Assembly: GCA_028583685.1 (NCBI GenBank)
Contig: JAMXIF010000220.1
Span: 42,569,824 to 42,633,823, forward strand
Source of the DNA: Petaurus breviceps papuanus
Taxonomy: Eukaryota > Chordata > Mammalia > Diprotodontia > Petauridae
Length of the DNA: 64,000 nt
Direction of reading: 5' to 3'
The position numbers and the translations under genes were made by a program. The notes beneath the pieces were generated by a model. The model had not been told where the DNA came from. It made no database searches and worked only from the letters and a program-made list of their open reading frames with translations. Shown one piece after another: positions 10,513-22,200 of the stretch (position 1 is its first letter; each line of letters begins with the position of its first letter).

Positions 10513-11775
10513 GCAAAAATGTCTCTTTTGGGTCACAATGGGACTAGATGACTGTGGCAATTTCTTCCAAATTTGAAATGCTATGATTCTGTGAAGGAAA
10601 TAAAGAAGAAGGAAAAAAAAGGAAAGAAGGGGGAAAAGATAAAAGAAAATACAGAGAATAAGGAGAGAAATCCTAGTAGCATTGCTAAGGGGCTATGTGA
10701 TATTGAGTAAGACACTTATCTTTTTATTTTGCCTCACTTGTGTTCTATGTATACTGGGAAGAATCTACACTCTAGATGAGAGTATTGTTGGAGATACCTG
10801 TAAAGTTTTGCTTTCATTTTACTTGTTTTTTAAGGTAGGCACTAAATCAGAGGTGTTCTTCATAAGTAAATAAATAGCTTGATTAGTCAATCAGTAAACA
10901 TTTACTCAGTACCAATCTTGTGCCTAGAACTGTGTGAAGTGTTGGGGATACAAAAACAAAAATGAAATGTTCCCTCTTCTGAGGGAGCTTTCATTCTGTC
11001 ATTCTTAGTCTCTCCTAGAGAATATTGATCTTTTAAAAAAAATCCCAATCTAATAGTCTTTGGTGTGGAATTCTTCCTGACCCTGAAGACCTGAAACTGG
11101 GATATGTGTCCTTCCTGTCTTCACCCTTTATTCTTTGCAGTCATTTGAGAGGTTATAAAAGGGTTCACTCTTGTGGTTTCCCCACTCCAGTCACTGAGGG
11201 TAGGCCAGACTGCCTCCAAAGCCAAAATGACTTCCTGTACCTTTGCTTTCAGACTCAAAGCCTCAAAGGCCATCTGTGCTATCTGTTCCCTGATGCTGTT
11301 ACAATTCCTAGTCAAAACAGTGTGAGGGTGGAGGGAGAAAGCCTCAGCCCTGGCCTCATTGGTTTTTGTGGCTTTCAACCAGACCCCTAGTGTTATTTTA
11401 GTGCCATTTTGGTGTTTAATTTGAGGATGTGTGTAGATCAGAAGGAGGGACCTTAACATTTTTTTCTTTGGCCAAATGATTAAATTTGAAGCTTAAAAAA
11501 GGATGCCTCTTGTGCCAAATCTGTGTCCAATTGGAATCTTCAAGATGTACCGAAAAATCCTCCCACGTTTGACGACTGTCTACCTTTAAAGGAGCCCTAT
11601 GCTCAGTCACCACTTGCTACCTGGTAACTGATAGTCATGGGCATCATCTTGGCAATCTGTTGTAGAAACCTTGCCAGAAAGGCTGTATTCCTGAGTCCCT
11701 CTGAGGCCCTTTAAAAGTACAAGTGTTATCTTCTTTGCTGCTGTGCTAACTATGAGCCTGTTGAATTTCTTTCAG
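10513..11775. other. Intron segment leading to FGF1 first coding exon
   Basis: Contains an L2 antisense tail at about 10885-10990 (AGTAAACATTTACTCAGTACC). The rest, including 11000-11760, is unique and ends in the splice acceptor. ORFs of about 94-112 codons overlap on both strands here without family signatures, so I treat them as chance. Confidence 0.5.
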
Positions 11776-11981
11776 TCTTGAAGGGGCCTGTAAAAAGCCA
11801 AACAACTGAGGCATGGCCGAAGGGGAGATCACAACCTTCACAGCCCTGACCGAAAGATTTAACCTGCCACTGGGGAATTACAAGAAGCCCAAGCTTCTCT
11901 ACTGTAGCAATGGGGGCCACTTTTTGAGGATCCTTCCTGACGGCAAAGTGGATGGGACAAGGGACAGAAATGATCAACACA
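11776..11981 (+). CDS. FGF1: FGF1 first coding exon (37 nt 5'UTR plus codons 1-56)
   Basis: A pyrimidine-rich acceptor, TTGAATTTCTTTCAG, ends at 11775. The 5'UTR begins TCTTGAAGGGGCC, matching the start of the shared first coding exon in other mammals as I remember it. ATG at 11813 has a strong initiation context (G at -3, G at +4). The coding part is 169 nt, so it ends one base into codon 57. The donor is GTAAGC at 11982. The exon supplies the short propeptide-like N-terminus, the NYKKPK nuclear localisation motif and the first trefoil strands. An acceptor this close to the ATG means the real promoters and alternative 5'UTR exons lie upstream of the window. Confidence 0.97.
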
Positions 11982-13200
11982 GTAAGCACTTCTCTAATAT
12001 ACTCTCTTATAGTCCTCTTTCTTACCCTCCTATCTTCCCCTAACTTTCCACCAGAAAGGCTGAAAGAAGGGTTTGACTTTCCTTTTCTGTCCTTTCCATT
12101 CTTTTTCTTTCCCCTTCTTCCTTTTCCTTATAGGATTAAGATGATTGTTATTATAGACTGAGAAGGTGAAGGGATATTAGAGCTCATTTAAGCCAAAGCC
12201 CTTCATTTATTGATAAATAACAAAGGAAACAAAGACCCAGAGAGGTTGTGACGCACCCAAAGTCACAAAGCACATGGGTAGCAGAGCTGAGATTTGAACC
12301 CAAATCTTCCGACTCCAAATCCAGGGCACTTTCCCCCTCCACCAAGGTCTTATTAAATGTTTTAATGGAAACCTAACAATGAATATAAATACTTACTGTT
12401 TTCATTTAAATTAAATGATTTCAAAACAAAGTATCATAAGGTTTTTTTTAGTCCATCTTACTAAGTTTCTCTCAGGATTCTTTGTCCTTTCATCCTCATT
12501 CACATTTCCTCATGTGATTCTGGTTAGTGAAGATATTATTCTTCATGCAGTTATAAAAAAAAATACTGGAAGTAACTTAAAATAATATCCAAAATGTCTA
12601 ATACTGGTTGCATGAACTGTGGCACATTAATGTAATAGATTGTAATGTAATTATAGCCAATGAGTATAAGGAACACAGAGAAATCTGGAAAGACTTTTAT
12701 GGAAATAATGTAAAACGACATTTTTTCTAGTTGAGAGAGTGAAGAATCCAGGCCAGAGTGAAATGTCTCCCTAGCTCAATGCCTTGTCCCAAGGTTCTGT
12801 AACGAAGGATCCAACATTCGATTCCAGCCCGGATTCTACTACTGTAACATGAGAAGCCAGATGGGACAGGGAAGGTAACTCCTGTGTGCATACATAGGCT
12901 TCATTTCAAGGAAATATGGTTGTCCAGGCTATGCTTACGCTGGGTTTGATTTGTGAAATCCCAGTTTATAACCCTAGCCTTACACATAATAAATTACACA
13001 GCTTTACTTCTACGCATCATGCAGATGTGGTTGTGGTCACCAAGAGCGTTAAAGTACTTCTCCAGACCTGTAGTAACTGGAGAACAGTAACAATTCCCGC
13101 CAATTCCCTGTAATAGCTCTGCCAGGAACTTGCCCCCAAGTTCCATCTCTTAGACAGTACTGATAAATGAATGTATGGCTTTGGGAAAGGAACTCCCTTC

Positions 13201-13281
<81 letters not shown>

Positions 13282-16200
13282 CCTACCTACCTATCTATCT
13301 TTTTTGTTGTTGTAGTTGTTCAGTTGTGTCCAATTCTTTATGACCCTACAGACCATATCACATCAATACTGTCTATGGGGTTTTCTTGGCTAAGATACCA
13401 GAATGGCTTGTCATTTTCTTCTCCAAAGACAGAAGTTAAGTGACTTGCCCAGTTAGCAAATATCTGAGGCTGGATTTGAATGCAGGTCTCCCTGACTCCA
13501 GCCCCAGCACTCTATTTACTGAGCCATCTAGCTTGTATCTATCTACCTACCTACCTACCTACCTATCTATCTATCTGTCTGTCTACCTACACACACATTT
13601 GTGTGAGCACGTGCACATGTGTGTGTGTGTGTGTGTGTGTAAGCATTCCTTCTATTGACTTGTATGGTTTACATTAGATGTTTATGTCCAAATATGATCA
13701 ATTAACTAATGGTCTCTATTCCTGGCTCAGGTACTTTTAGTGGCAGCATTGTATAGGAAATAGAGCTTTGAAGTCTGGGCCAGGAAGATGTGGGTTTACC
13801 TCAAATTTTGCCTCTGATATTTCTTTCATTATGACCATGAACAAGTCTCTTAATTTGTTTGAGCCTCAGACAACTTTCCTAGCAAGACTTCTGTGTTCAT
13901 AGGCAGTGTAGCAATCTTCCTTGGTGCATATATAAGGAACTTTCCATAATGACGAAATCACAGGTACTTGCTGTGTTGACATACTATATATACATATACA
14001 TACTTACATACATATATATACATATACACCACACCCAGAAATAACTGGCCGTGTAAATTTGAACAAGTTACTTAACTCCAATTGCTTAAAAAAAATATGG
14101 ACACACACATATGTTTGTAGAAGGGGCAGCCAGGTGGCACAGTGAATAGAACACCTGACCTGAAGTAAAGAAGACTCATCTTCCTGAGTTCAAATCTGAC
14201 CTTAGACACTTCCTAGCTGTGTGACCCTGGGCAAGTCACTTGCCCCTGTTTGCCTTGGTTTCCTCAGCTATGAAATGAGTTGAAGAAGGAAATGGAAAAC
14301 CACTCCAGTGTCATTGCCAAGAAAGCGGCAAATGGGGTCATGAAGAATTGCACACAACTGAAATGACTGAATAACAAAAGGTCATTATAGAAGCTGGAAT
14401 TAGAGCTTGTCTCTTCTTAATCTAAATAAGCTTGCCAAGGGGAAGGAATAAATAGGGAAAAACAGAAGCGGGTGGAAAATATAGCTAGACAGAAGGTTAG
14501 TAAAGAGTGGCTTTTTGAAGGAATTCAATCTAGTGTCAAAGCTGGGGTGGCTTTAATCATGCGAGGACTATGTATAGAAGGGTTCATAGTAACCACACTA
14601 GTAGGAAGTAACATACTTCAGAAATGGCATACTTTTATGGTGCCCATATTCTTCTGGCGCTTGATCAGTCATAAAGTTCTGTGCAACTGACTGGGGAGAT
14701 AGGGATGGCAGCTGGCCTTTAAGACTTCAATCTGACACATTGCTTTGCCTCATTCCATCCCTTCCCCACAATGCTAATTCTTTGGATAGAGGTAGAAGGG
14801 AGAGATAGAAGCCAGAGCAGACAACTTTGGAAATGAGTAAACGTTTAGCTTGGTTCTGAACACCATTTTTACCATGGATTTCTTATTTATGTGACCAAAA
14901 AGGTAAAAAAAAAAAAGATATTGGATCAAAGTAGTATGATACAGTATAAGGTACACATGGTTTGAATTCAGAGGAGCAGGATTCAAATTCTGATTCTGCC
15001 ACTTATTGTCTATATGACTTTTGGTAAGTCACTTAAACTTCTCTGGGCCTCAGTTTCCTCATGTGTAAAATGAAAGTGTTGAACTCAATGGTCTCTAAAT
15101 CCTGACAAGTCATTTCAGTATCTTAGCTAAGAAAATAGAACCTGCTAGTTCTGTATATCATCCTATAATGTTATGATCTGAGTTCCAGTTCTACAATTGC
15201 TACTTACTACCTGCATGATCTGGGAAAGTCACAACTTCTCTGCACCTCATTTTCCTTACCTGTAAAATGAAGGGACAGAGCTAGGTGGTGCTCAGGATTG
15301 CCAGGCTCTCTATAGACTCATGGTCCTCATTCTGTGAGAGTGGCATGGGAAAGAGAGTAAAGAATAGGGACCCCGTGCCTCTAGCTTCTCTACACAGAAG
15401 ACCTACCTCCTCCTGAATTAGGGAATAGCTTAGTACAGGAGTGGGGAACCTGCGACCCTGAGGTCATGTGTGGCCCTCTAGGTGCTCAAGTGCAGCCTTT
15501 TGATTGAGTTCATGTTTTACAGAACAAATCCTTTTATTAAGGGGATTTGTCCAGTGAAGTTTGGATTTAGTAGGTTCCCCTCCTCTGGCTTGGTAGGTGG
15601 TCTTCAGGAGCAGGTGAAAATAATTCAATTCAATTAAACAAAACATTACTAAGGACCTACTGCATATAAGTCCTTATGCTAAGCACTACGGATACAAAGA
15701 CAAAAAAGGGAAAAAGAAATAATCCCTGACTATTGAACTGATAGGGGAGAAAGAAACTGCTTTGGTCATGTGTTTTGGGGTTCTAAGCTATATGTGGAAA
15801 TGTTAAATTAGGGGAACTCAAAGCAGTCTGGAATGAATCAAATTTCTACACCAGTTACATTCCTTTTTTATCATAATAAATATTACTGAAGATCTCCACA
15901 CATGGAAGCATGTTAAGGCTTCTGAGTCTTGATTTTGGTTCGAGGTTATCCATGCCTGAATTAAGATATCAGGACTAGTTTGGAAAACTGCAAACCTCAG
16001 CTTTCCACAACTCAGTCCAAGATAATATTTGTGGTATTTCCTAATTTTAGGGACTTTCTCCTCGGAATGCTAAGGGCCTGTGCACTGGAGGCCTTCCTTT
16101 AGGGTTTTTAACATTTGATGGATGCTGGTACAGCTCTGGGGCTACTCTGCTGGTATCCTTCAATCTTCATAGTCTGCTGATGCTGTCAAATGAGGGGATT

Positions 16201-19200
16201 CGACTAGATTGCTTCCAAGGCCACTTCTAATTCTGAATTGCCATTTACCAGCACAGTGAAGTGCAAAGAACAGTGCATTTTGGAAGCAAAGCATCTGTGC
16301 TCAAATCCCTATGCTTGGGGTAGGCTGGAGCCAGCTCCAATGTTAAATGCTCAGTGTGAAATGGAGAAATCAGTAATTACTGAAAAATCAGGGCTTGATT
16401 TATTGTTTTATTGATTGTTTAGATTTAAGGGCTAATAATGCTATGTGTGTGTGTGTGTGTGAGGGCATGTGTGTGCGCGCAGAAATGTTCTCTCACTTTG
16501 CCCCCCCCCCCCAGCTGGTTGTTAAACATTTACTAGCATATGCCTACCTGTGCTACTTCTTACTATCTATGGGACTCTGGAAATATTCCTTATTTTTTTG
16601 GCTTTCAGTTTCCTCATCTTTCAAAGGAGGTGACTGGACTAGGTTTTCTCTAACATTCCTTCTGGTTATACATCTGCAGTCCTTAATTCTATGACCTTGA
16701 ATTAAATTCAGTAAATGACTCTGCTACCCCTCTGACAACATTTAGGCATAAATTCTCTTTTGTGACACTTTACTGTTCACTGCTTGTCCATCAACTCAAA
16801 TTGCTCATGAGAGCAAAGGTCAAACTTTTTTCGCTCAACATGGGTCTAAGTTGAGGTACAAAGATGGAAAGGTGTATGAAGTGGATCAGGGAGTTAAGAA
16901 CCCTGGAGTCAGGAGGACCCGAGTTCAAATGTGACCTCAGACACTTAACACTTACTAGCCTTGTGACCTTGGGCAAGTCACTTAGCCCCAATTGCCCTGC
17001 CTTCCTCCCTCCAAAAAGAAAAAAAAAAAGAATCCATGGTCATGTAGATTCCACACCTCCTACTCTGAGGCTCAGCTGCTTCCTCCTCCAAGGAAAGTAT
17101 ACCATTGTCCTCAGTGGGATAAGAGCAAATTAGTGTAACCCCTTCCCAACTGCCAGCTCCTAGTTTTTGCTGTTCAGTTGTTTCAGTTGTATCTGACTCT
17201 TCATGACCCCATTTGGAGTTTTCTTGGCAAGTGTCCTGGAGTGGTTTGCCAATTTCCTTCTCTAGCTCATTTTATAGGTGAGAAACTGAGGCAAACAGAG
17301 TTAAGTTACTTGGCCAGGGTCACTAGTAAGTGTTTGAGGCCAGATTTGAACTCGGGAAGATGAGTCTTCCTGACTCTAGGCCTAGCACTCTATCCTTTGT
17401 GTCACCTAGCTGCCCCTAACTCCTAGTTGGGAGAGGGATTAATTAATCTTAGGGCACTCTAGCAGTCATTGTTAACCAGGAGAGGGGATAGTGTGTTGGC
17501 TTTCGAAGCAGGAACACATGGGTTCCAACCCCACCCAACACTTACTAGCTCCATGACCAGGGGAAATGACTAATCCTCTTTAAGCCTTAGTTTCCTTACC
17601 TGTAAATCGTTGGACTCAATGACTTCTAAGTTCCCAGCCAGCTCTAAAATCTGTGAATGCTTGTGCTGAGCACAGTCCCACAAGGATAGCAAAGGCAAAT
17701 GTTTCTTGGACATTGGTTTGACCTTGGTTAGCAGCCAGCTCTTTTATTTGTAGTGGCGCCTTGATTCACAAATCCCTTGGGTCTGAGGGTACTTCATAAA
17801 AGTTAGCAGGGTTAAAAATAAAGTAAAATAAGACAGACTTAATGCATCTCAAGGACCATTTTCTGCATGAAGGCTTTCTTGATTCTCCCCCCAAATGCTA
17901 GTGCCCTGTCTCCTAAATGGATTTTACTACTTTGTAAATATTTGTATTTACTTCATATTTATGCAACTTATATCTACACATGTATTATTGTCTCCTCCGT
18001 TAGCACTTAAGCTCTTTGTGAGTGGAGATTGTTTCATTCATTACATTTATAAGTCCAGTACTTAGGTGCATGGCACCTAGTCAGTTCTTGATAGACACTT
18101 GGTTGATGGATTAATTGATGCAGATATTCTCTCTAATGGTGCAGATAACATCCCATCCATACCTTCTCATCCTTCCATCATCTTCCATAAATCCTTTATA
18201 GACAATCCATCCAGTTCTCTTAAGACCTTCCTCTAGATCTTTTGACATTTCAGCCGGATATCTATCATCCTCTTCTCTGCCCACAAGACTAGTGACCTCC
18301 TGATCAGATATTTCCTGGATATCTTCTATGCTACTTATCCAGAAGAACCTTCAGAAAGCATCTAGTCCAAATCTCTCATTTTTGACTTGTTTAAGTTGAG
18401 GCCCCGAAGACCTGAGTGACTTTTCCAAGGTGGTAGTAGGCATCAAAAGTGCTTCTTGGGCTCAAGAAGCTGCAGCCCTGATTGCACCCACTATATGTTT
18501 TTCTATTACTTTTTGAATCACCTTCAATTTTATTTATTTGGAGATGATAGTATTCCATGATTAACAACAATACAGTTTCACTGAGAGGTGTCAGTGTTAA
18601 AAAGAAATGGAGTCATATCATGATTGAATTTGAGATTATTAAGGGTACTAAACAGTTTTCTAAATGCAACCTAGACTTTTCTTCCTGCACTTGAATTCTG
18701 GGCCCTGATTATGCCTGGTTCCTGTCTTCCAGATTTCAATACTGCCCCCTGGCCCCCCGACTATTCAGTTCCCTCTTTTATGCTGTTTTTCCTTAATCTG
18801 AATTAAACTCCTTAAGGGCAAGGATTATTTTTACTTTTGGTTTATATTTGTATCTCTAATACTTAGCATAGTGCCCACCATACAGTAAATGTTTAATAAG
18901 TGCTTGTTTCCTTCCTTCTTTTTTCATTGTCCATTTGCTGTGTCATTCCAAGTTTCAAATGGGAGACCAATCAAATTGTGTGATACAGTCTAAACATTAG
19001 GTATTTTTCATCTACTTGGCTTTTCTGGTGTGGATTACTAGACTGGCCTCTTTTGAGTGATTATGGATCTTACTGAGGAAGCATTGTAGTATTCTGTGCC
19101 TTAATAGAATTAGCACAATGTCATCAGCAAACAACATCTGTGGGCCTTCACCATATATGGTAGAAACCCTTTTTCCTTAAAGCAATGCATAGGGAATCTT

Positions 19201-22200
19201 CTGTAACAGCGGCAAGTGCCTTGACTGGGATACAGTACTTAGTTTTATACATTGTTTGTTAGCAGGAAGCAGTTGATTATATTTTTAGTTACATTTATCA
19301 AAATTTTATTTATCAAAAGTTATAAAAAATTTATTTATCAAAATTACGTTTTTAGTTACATTATCAAAAGAATATTGGCATTATGATCAAGATTATGCCA
19401 TGATCTTAACCTTTTGGATGAGAGAGAAGTTTTTGGAGTAGAGTCTTTCTAGCTATGTTTTTTCTTTTCTTGAGTGAAATACTTTAAAAAAACCCATCAA
19501 ATGATAAACATAGCAAATCTCTACATTTTTTTTCAGGCAGCTTCATGGCTATGAATAAGTGGTCTGCTATGGAAAATTATCCATTAAACCCTACTTGTTT
19601 TCTTCTCAAATATTTATCAAAGTAATGTGGGCCTTTGATCGGTACCTAAATTATTCTCATAAGGATTTTATAAAGAAGGCAGGTATATGGGTTAGTAATT
19701 ATTAATATTCTCTTGACTGCCTTTTTTGGGGGGAGTAATACCATCAATTGTTCAGCACATTTCAGATGTTCTGAGAATAAATCCATTATTGAATCAATCA
19801 ACAAACATTTATTAAGCACTAACACTGTGCCAGGTGCTATGGCAGGAGTTGGAGATAAAAGTATAAAAATGAGGCAATCCATGACCTCAAAGATCTTACA
19901 TTCTACTGGGGGATACAATATCTTCATGGATAAGTCAATTATATTATATGTACAAAATAAATACTCAAGCACTCAATACTCAAATGAATCTGTGATCTTA
20001 TCAGTTCAGGAGTTTTCTCCAATAATGCAGATCACAACTCATACATAGCTATCCATCTTGCTGACTCTTATCCATGTCTTCCCATAGGTTGGCCCCAAGG
20101 AATCCTCTAATACACTGGAGGCCTTTCCCCCTCCTGACATCATAATGGTACCACTGGACCACTCTGGCTATCTACCTGCCAACCCTCACTTTTTCTATGA
20201 GTCCAACAGATCTTCTGTTCTTATCATACAATTTCTTGATGATGTCCTTTGCCCCTGCTCTTCTTTGGAGCTCCTCCCTGGTTGCAGCCTGCTCACATCT
20301 ACTACTCAGCTCTCCATTTTTTCTTTTGTTCTATCTTCCAAAGAATCTTGAATAATCTTGATTAATGAATGGAAGACACCTTGTTGTATAAAAGCCAGCA
20401 AGACTGTGTTTTGTTCTACCAAATCAAATGTTTTTTCATAGTCAAAAAACGATAAGAGTAATGAGATATTGTATTTTTACATCCTTTGGATAATTGTGAA
20501 TTGGTAAAGACACAGTCTATTATTGAATGTTGCTTGCAAAAACCTCCTTCTTCCCTACCAATATCCTCATTGAGCATGCCTTTAATTCACATATAAATAT
20601 CTCATAAAGATTTTATATAGGTGGAAGAGTAGACATATGGGTCAGTAGTTACTGATGTTACCTACCTCTTCAAGTGTTAATGAATTCTTAGATATTTTCT
20701 CAATGTCTTTGGTATCTTCCTATAAGTCCCTCAATGCCTTCATAATTGTATTGTTTCCAGTATTAATTGCCTCTGCTGCTTTCCCTGTCTTTTTCTTAGT
20801 GTTTTTAGCACATCTGGAATTGTGATGTTTGTAGTCCTTTCATTTTCATCCTTGAATACCTTTGGTGTGATTTTGCTGATGTAAATATCTTACCAAATTT
20901 TTCTCAAACTAGTTTTAACTGCTTCTCTTTCTTTTTTGAGACAATACTTCTTCTAGTCATTCATTATCTTTCTTTGAATTATTTTACAAATAAGTATGTT
21001 TTCTAACCCAGTGTTGCCATTTAAAACAAACTCTCTCCATTTGGCAAAGAAGTCATATGTTTGCTAAATAAAGTGCTTTCTGGGCTCTTTTGGTCTCCTT
21101 GTTGTGGTAATTAATTGATATTGGTTAAATTTTTAGATGACATTGTTATCGTTGATGCCAATGTCATTTCTCTTTGTTGTCCATTTTGAATTTTTAATGA
21201 CTTGTTTAATTCAGAGTTGAGTCATTTCAATTATACATTCTATCTTTTCCTCATTAATATTCTTTTAAAATTAATTCCAATTTTAGCTCTGAAAAGTTGG
21301 TAGTCTGTTCATAGTTAGCTGACTTCAGGATAACTTCTACATCAATAATAGTACTTTTCCTATTTATTAAAGTATTCTATTTTGTGCTTTATACTGATGT
21401 TTCACCATATCTATATGTCTATCAAATCTTTTTTTGAAGAACTCATTCATAATACAAAGGCATGAGGCTTCTATATAATCTACAAGTCATTGATCTCTTT
21501 TATTCCTTCTTGAACAATACATTCTTGTATATTTCCCCCCATCCTCACACCTTTTCCCACCTTTGCATTTAAGTCATCAAGAATCAGAGTATGGGGCAGC
21601 CAGGTAGCACAGTGAGTAAGAGCACCGGCCCCAGAGTCGGGATAACCTGGGATCGAATCCCGGGCTTAGATATTTAGCACCACACCCAGAAATAACTGGC
21701 CATGTAACCTTGAGCAAGTTACTTAATTCCAATTGCTTTAAAAAAAAAGAATCAGAGTATACATTAATTTGAAAGGTCATGTCAAGTTCTTCATAGAATT
21801 TCTCTACTTCTTCCTAGCAACCCATGTTGGTGTATAAGTTACAATTATTTTTATGGAAAGGTTTTTTTTTTTTGCAAATACTTATCATTAGAACTATAAT
21901 ATATGATGATCCAGATATTTATATAAATAAATAATGTTTCTTCTTGCTTCTGTGCATATAGAACTCATTTCAACTGTTCCTTTCTTTTCCTCTACAAGGA
22001 GTACCTGTGAATGATCCTTCCATTTAGTTATATTAGTTATAACACCCTTCTTTCTTCTGGTTTCCTTTATAGAGAGAATGTCAAGATTGATATGATTAGT
22101 TCCTCCAGAAATATGTCTACTTGCTGATTGCTGAACAATAGCTTTACATTTAAAGTACCAACATTCAAATTAAGTTTATTTCTCATCTAAAAACTTTCCC

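Noticed and set aside
11121-11459. 112-codon minus-strand ORF near FGF1 exon 1
   Set aside because: No recognisable domain, overlaps a plus-strand ORF of similar length, and lies in an intron.
13171-13677. ORFs rich in Tyr-Leu-Ser-Ile repeats
   Set aside because: Pure translation of the ATCT microsatellite.
19646-20048. Overlapping 108- and 111-codon ORFs on both strands
   Set aside because: They cover the RTE NYRPI fragment and an L2 tail, so they are repeat-derived.
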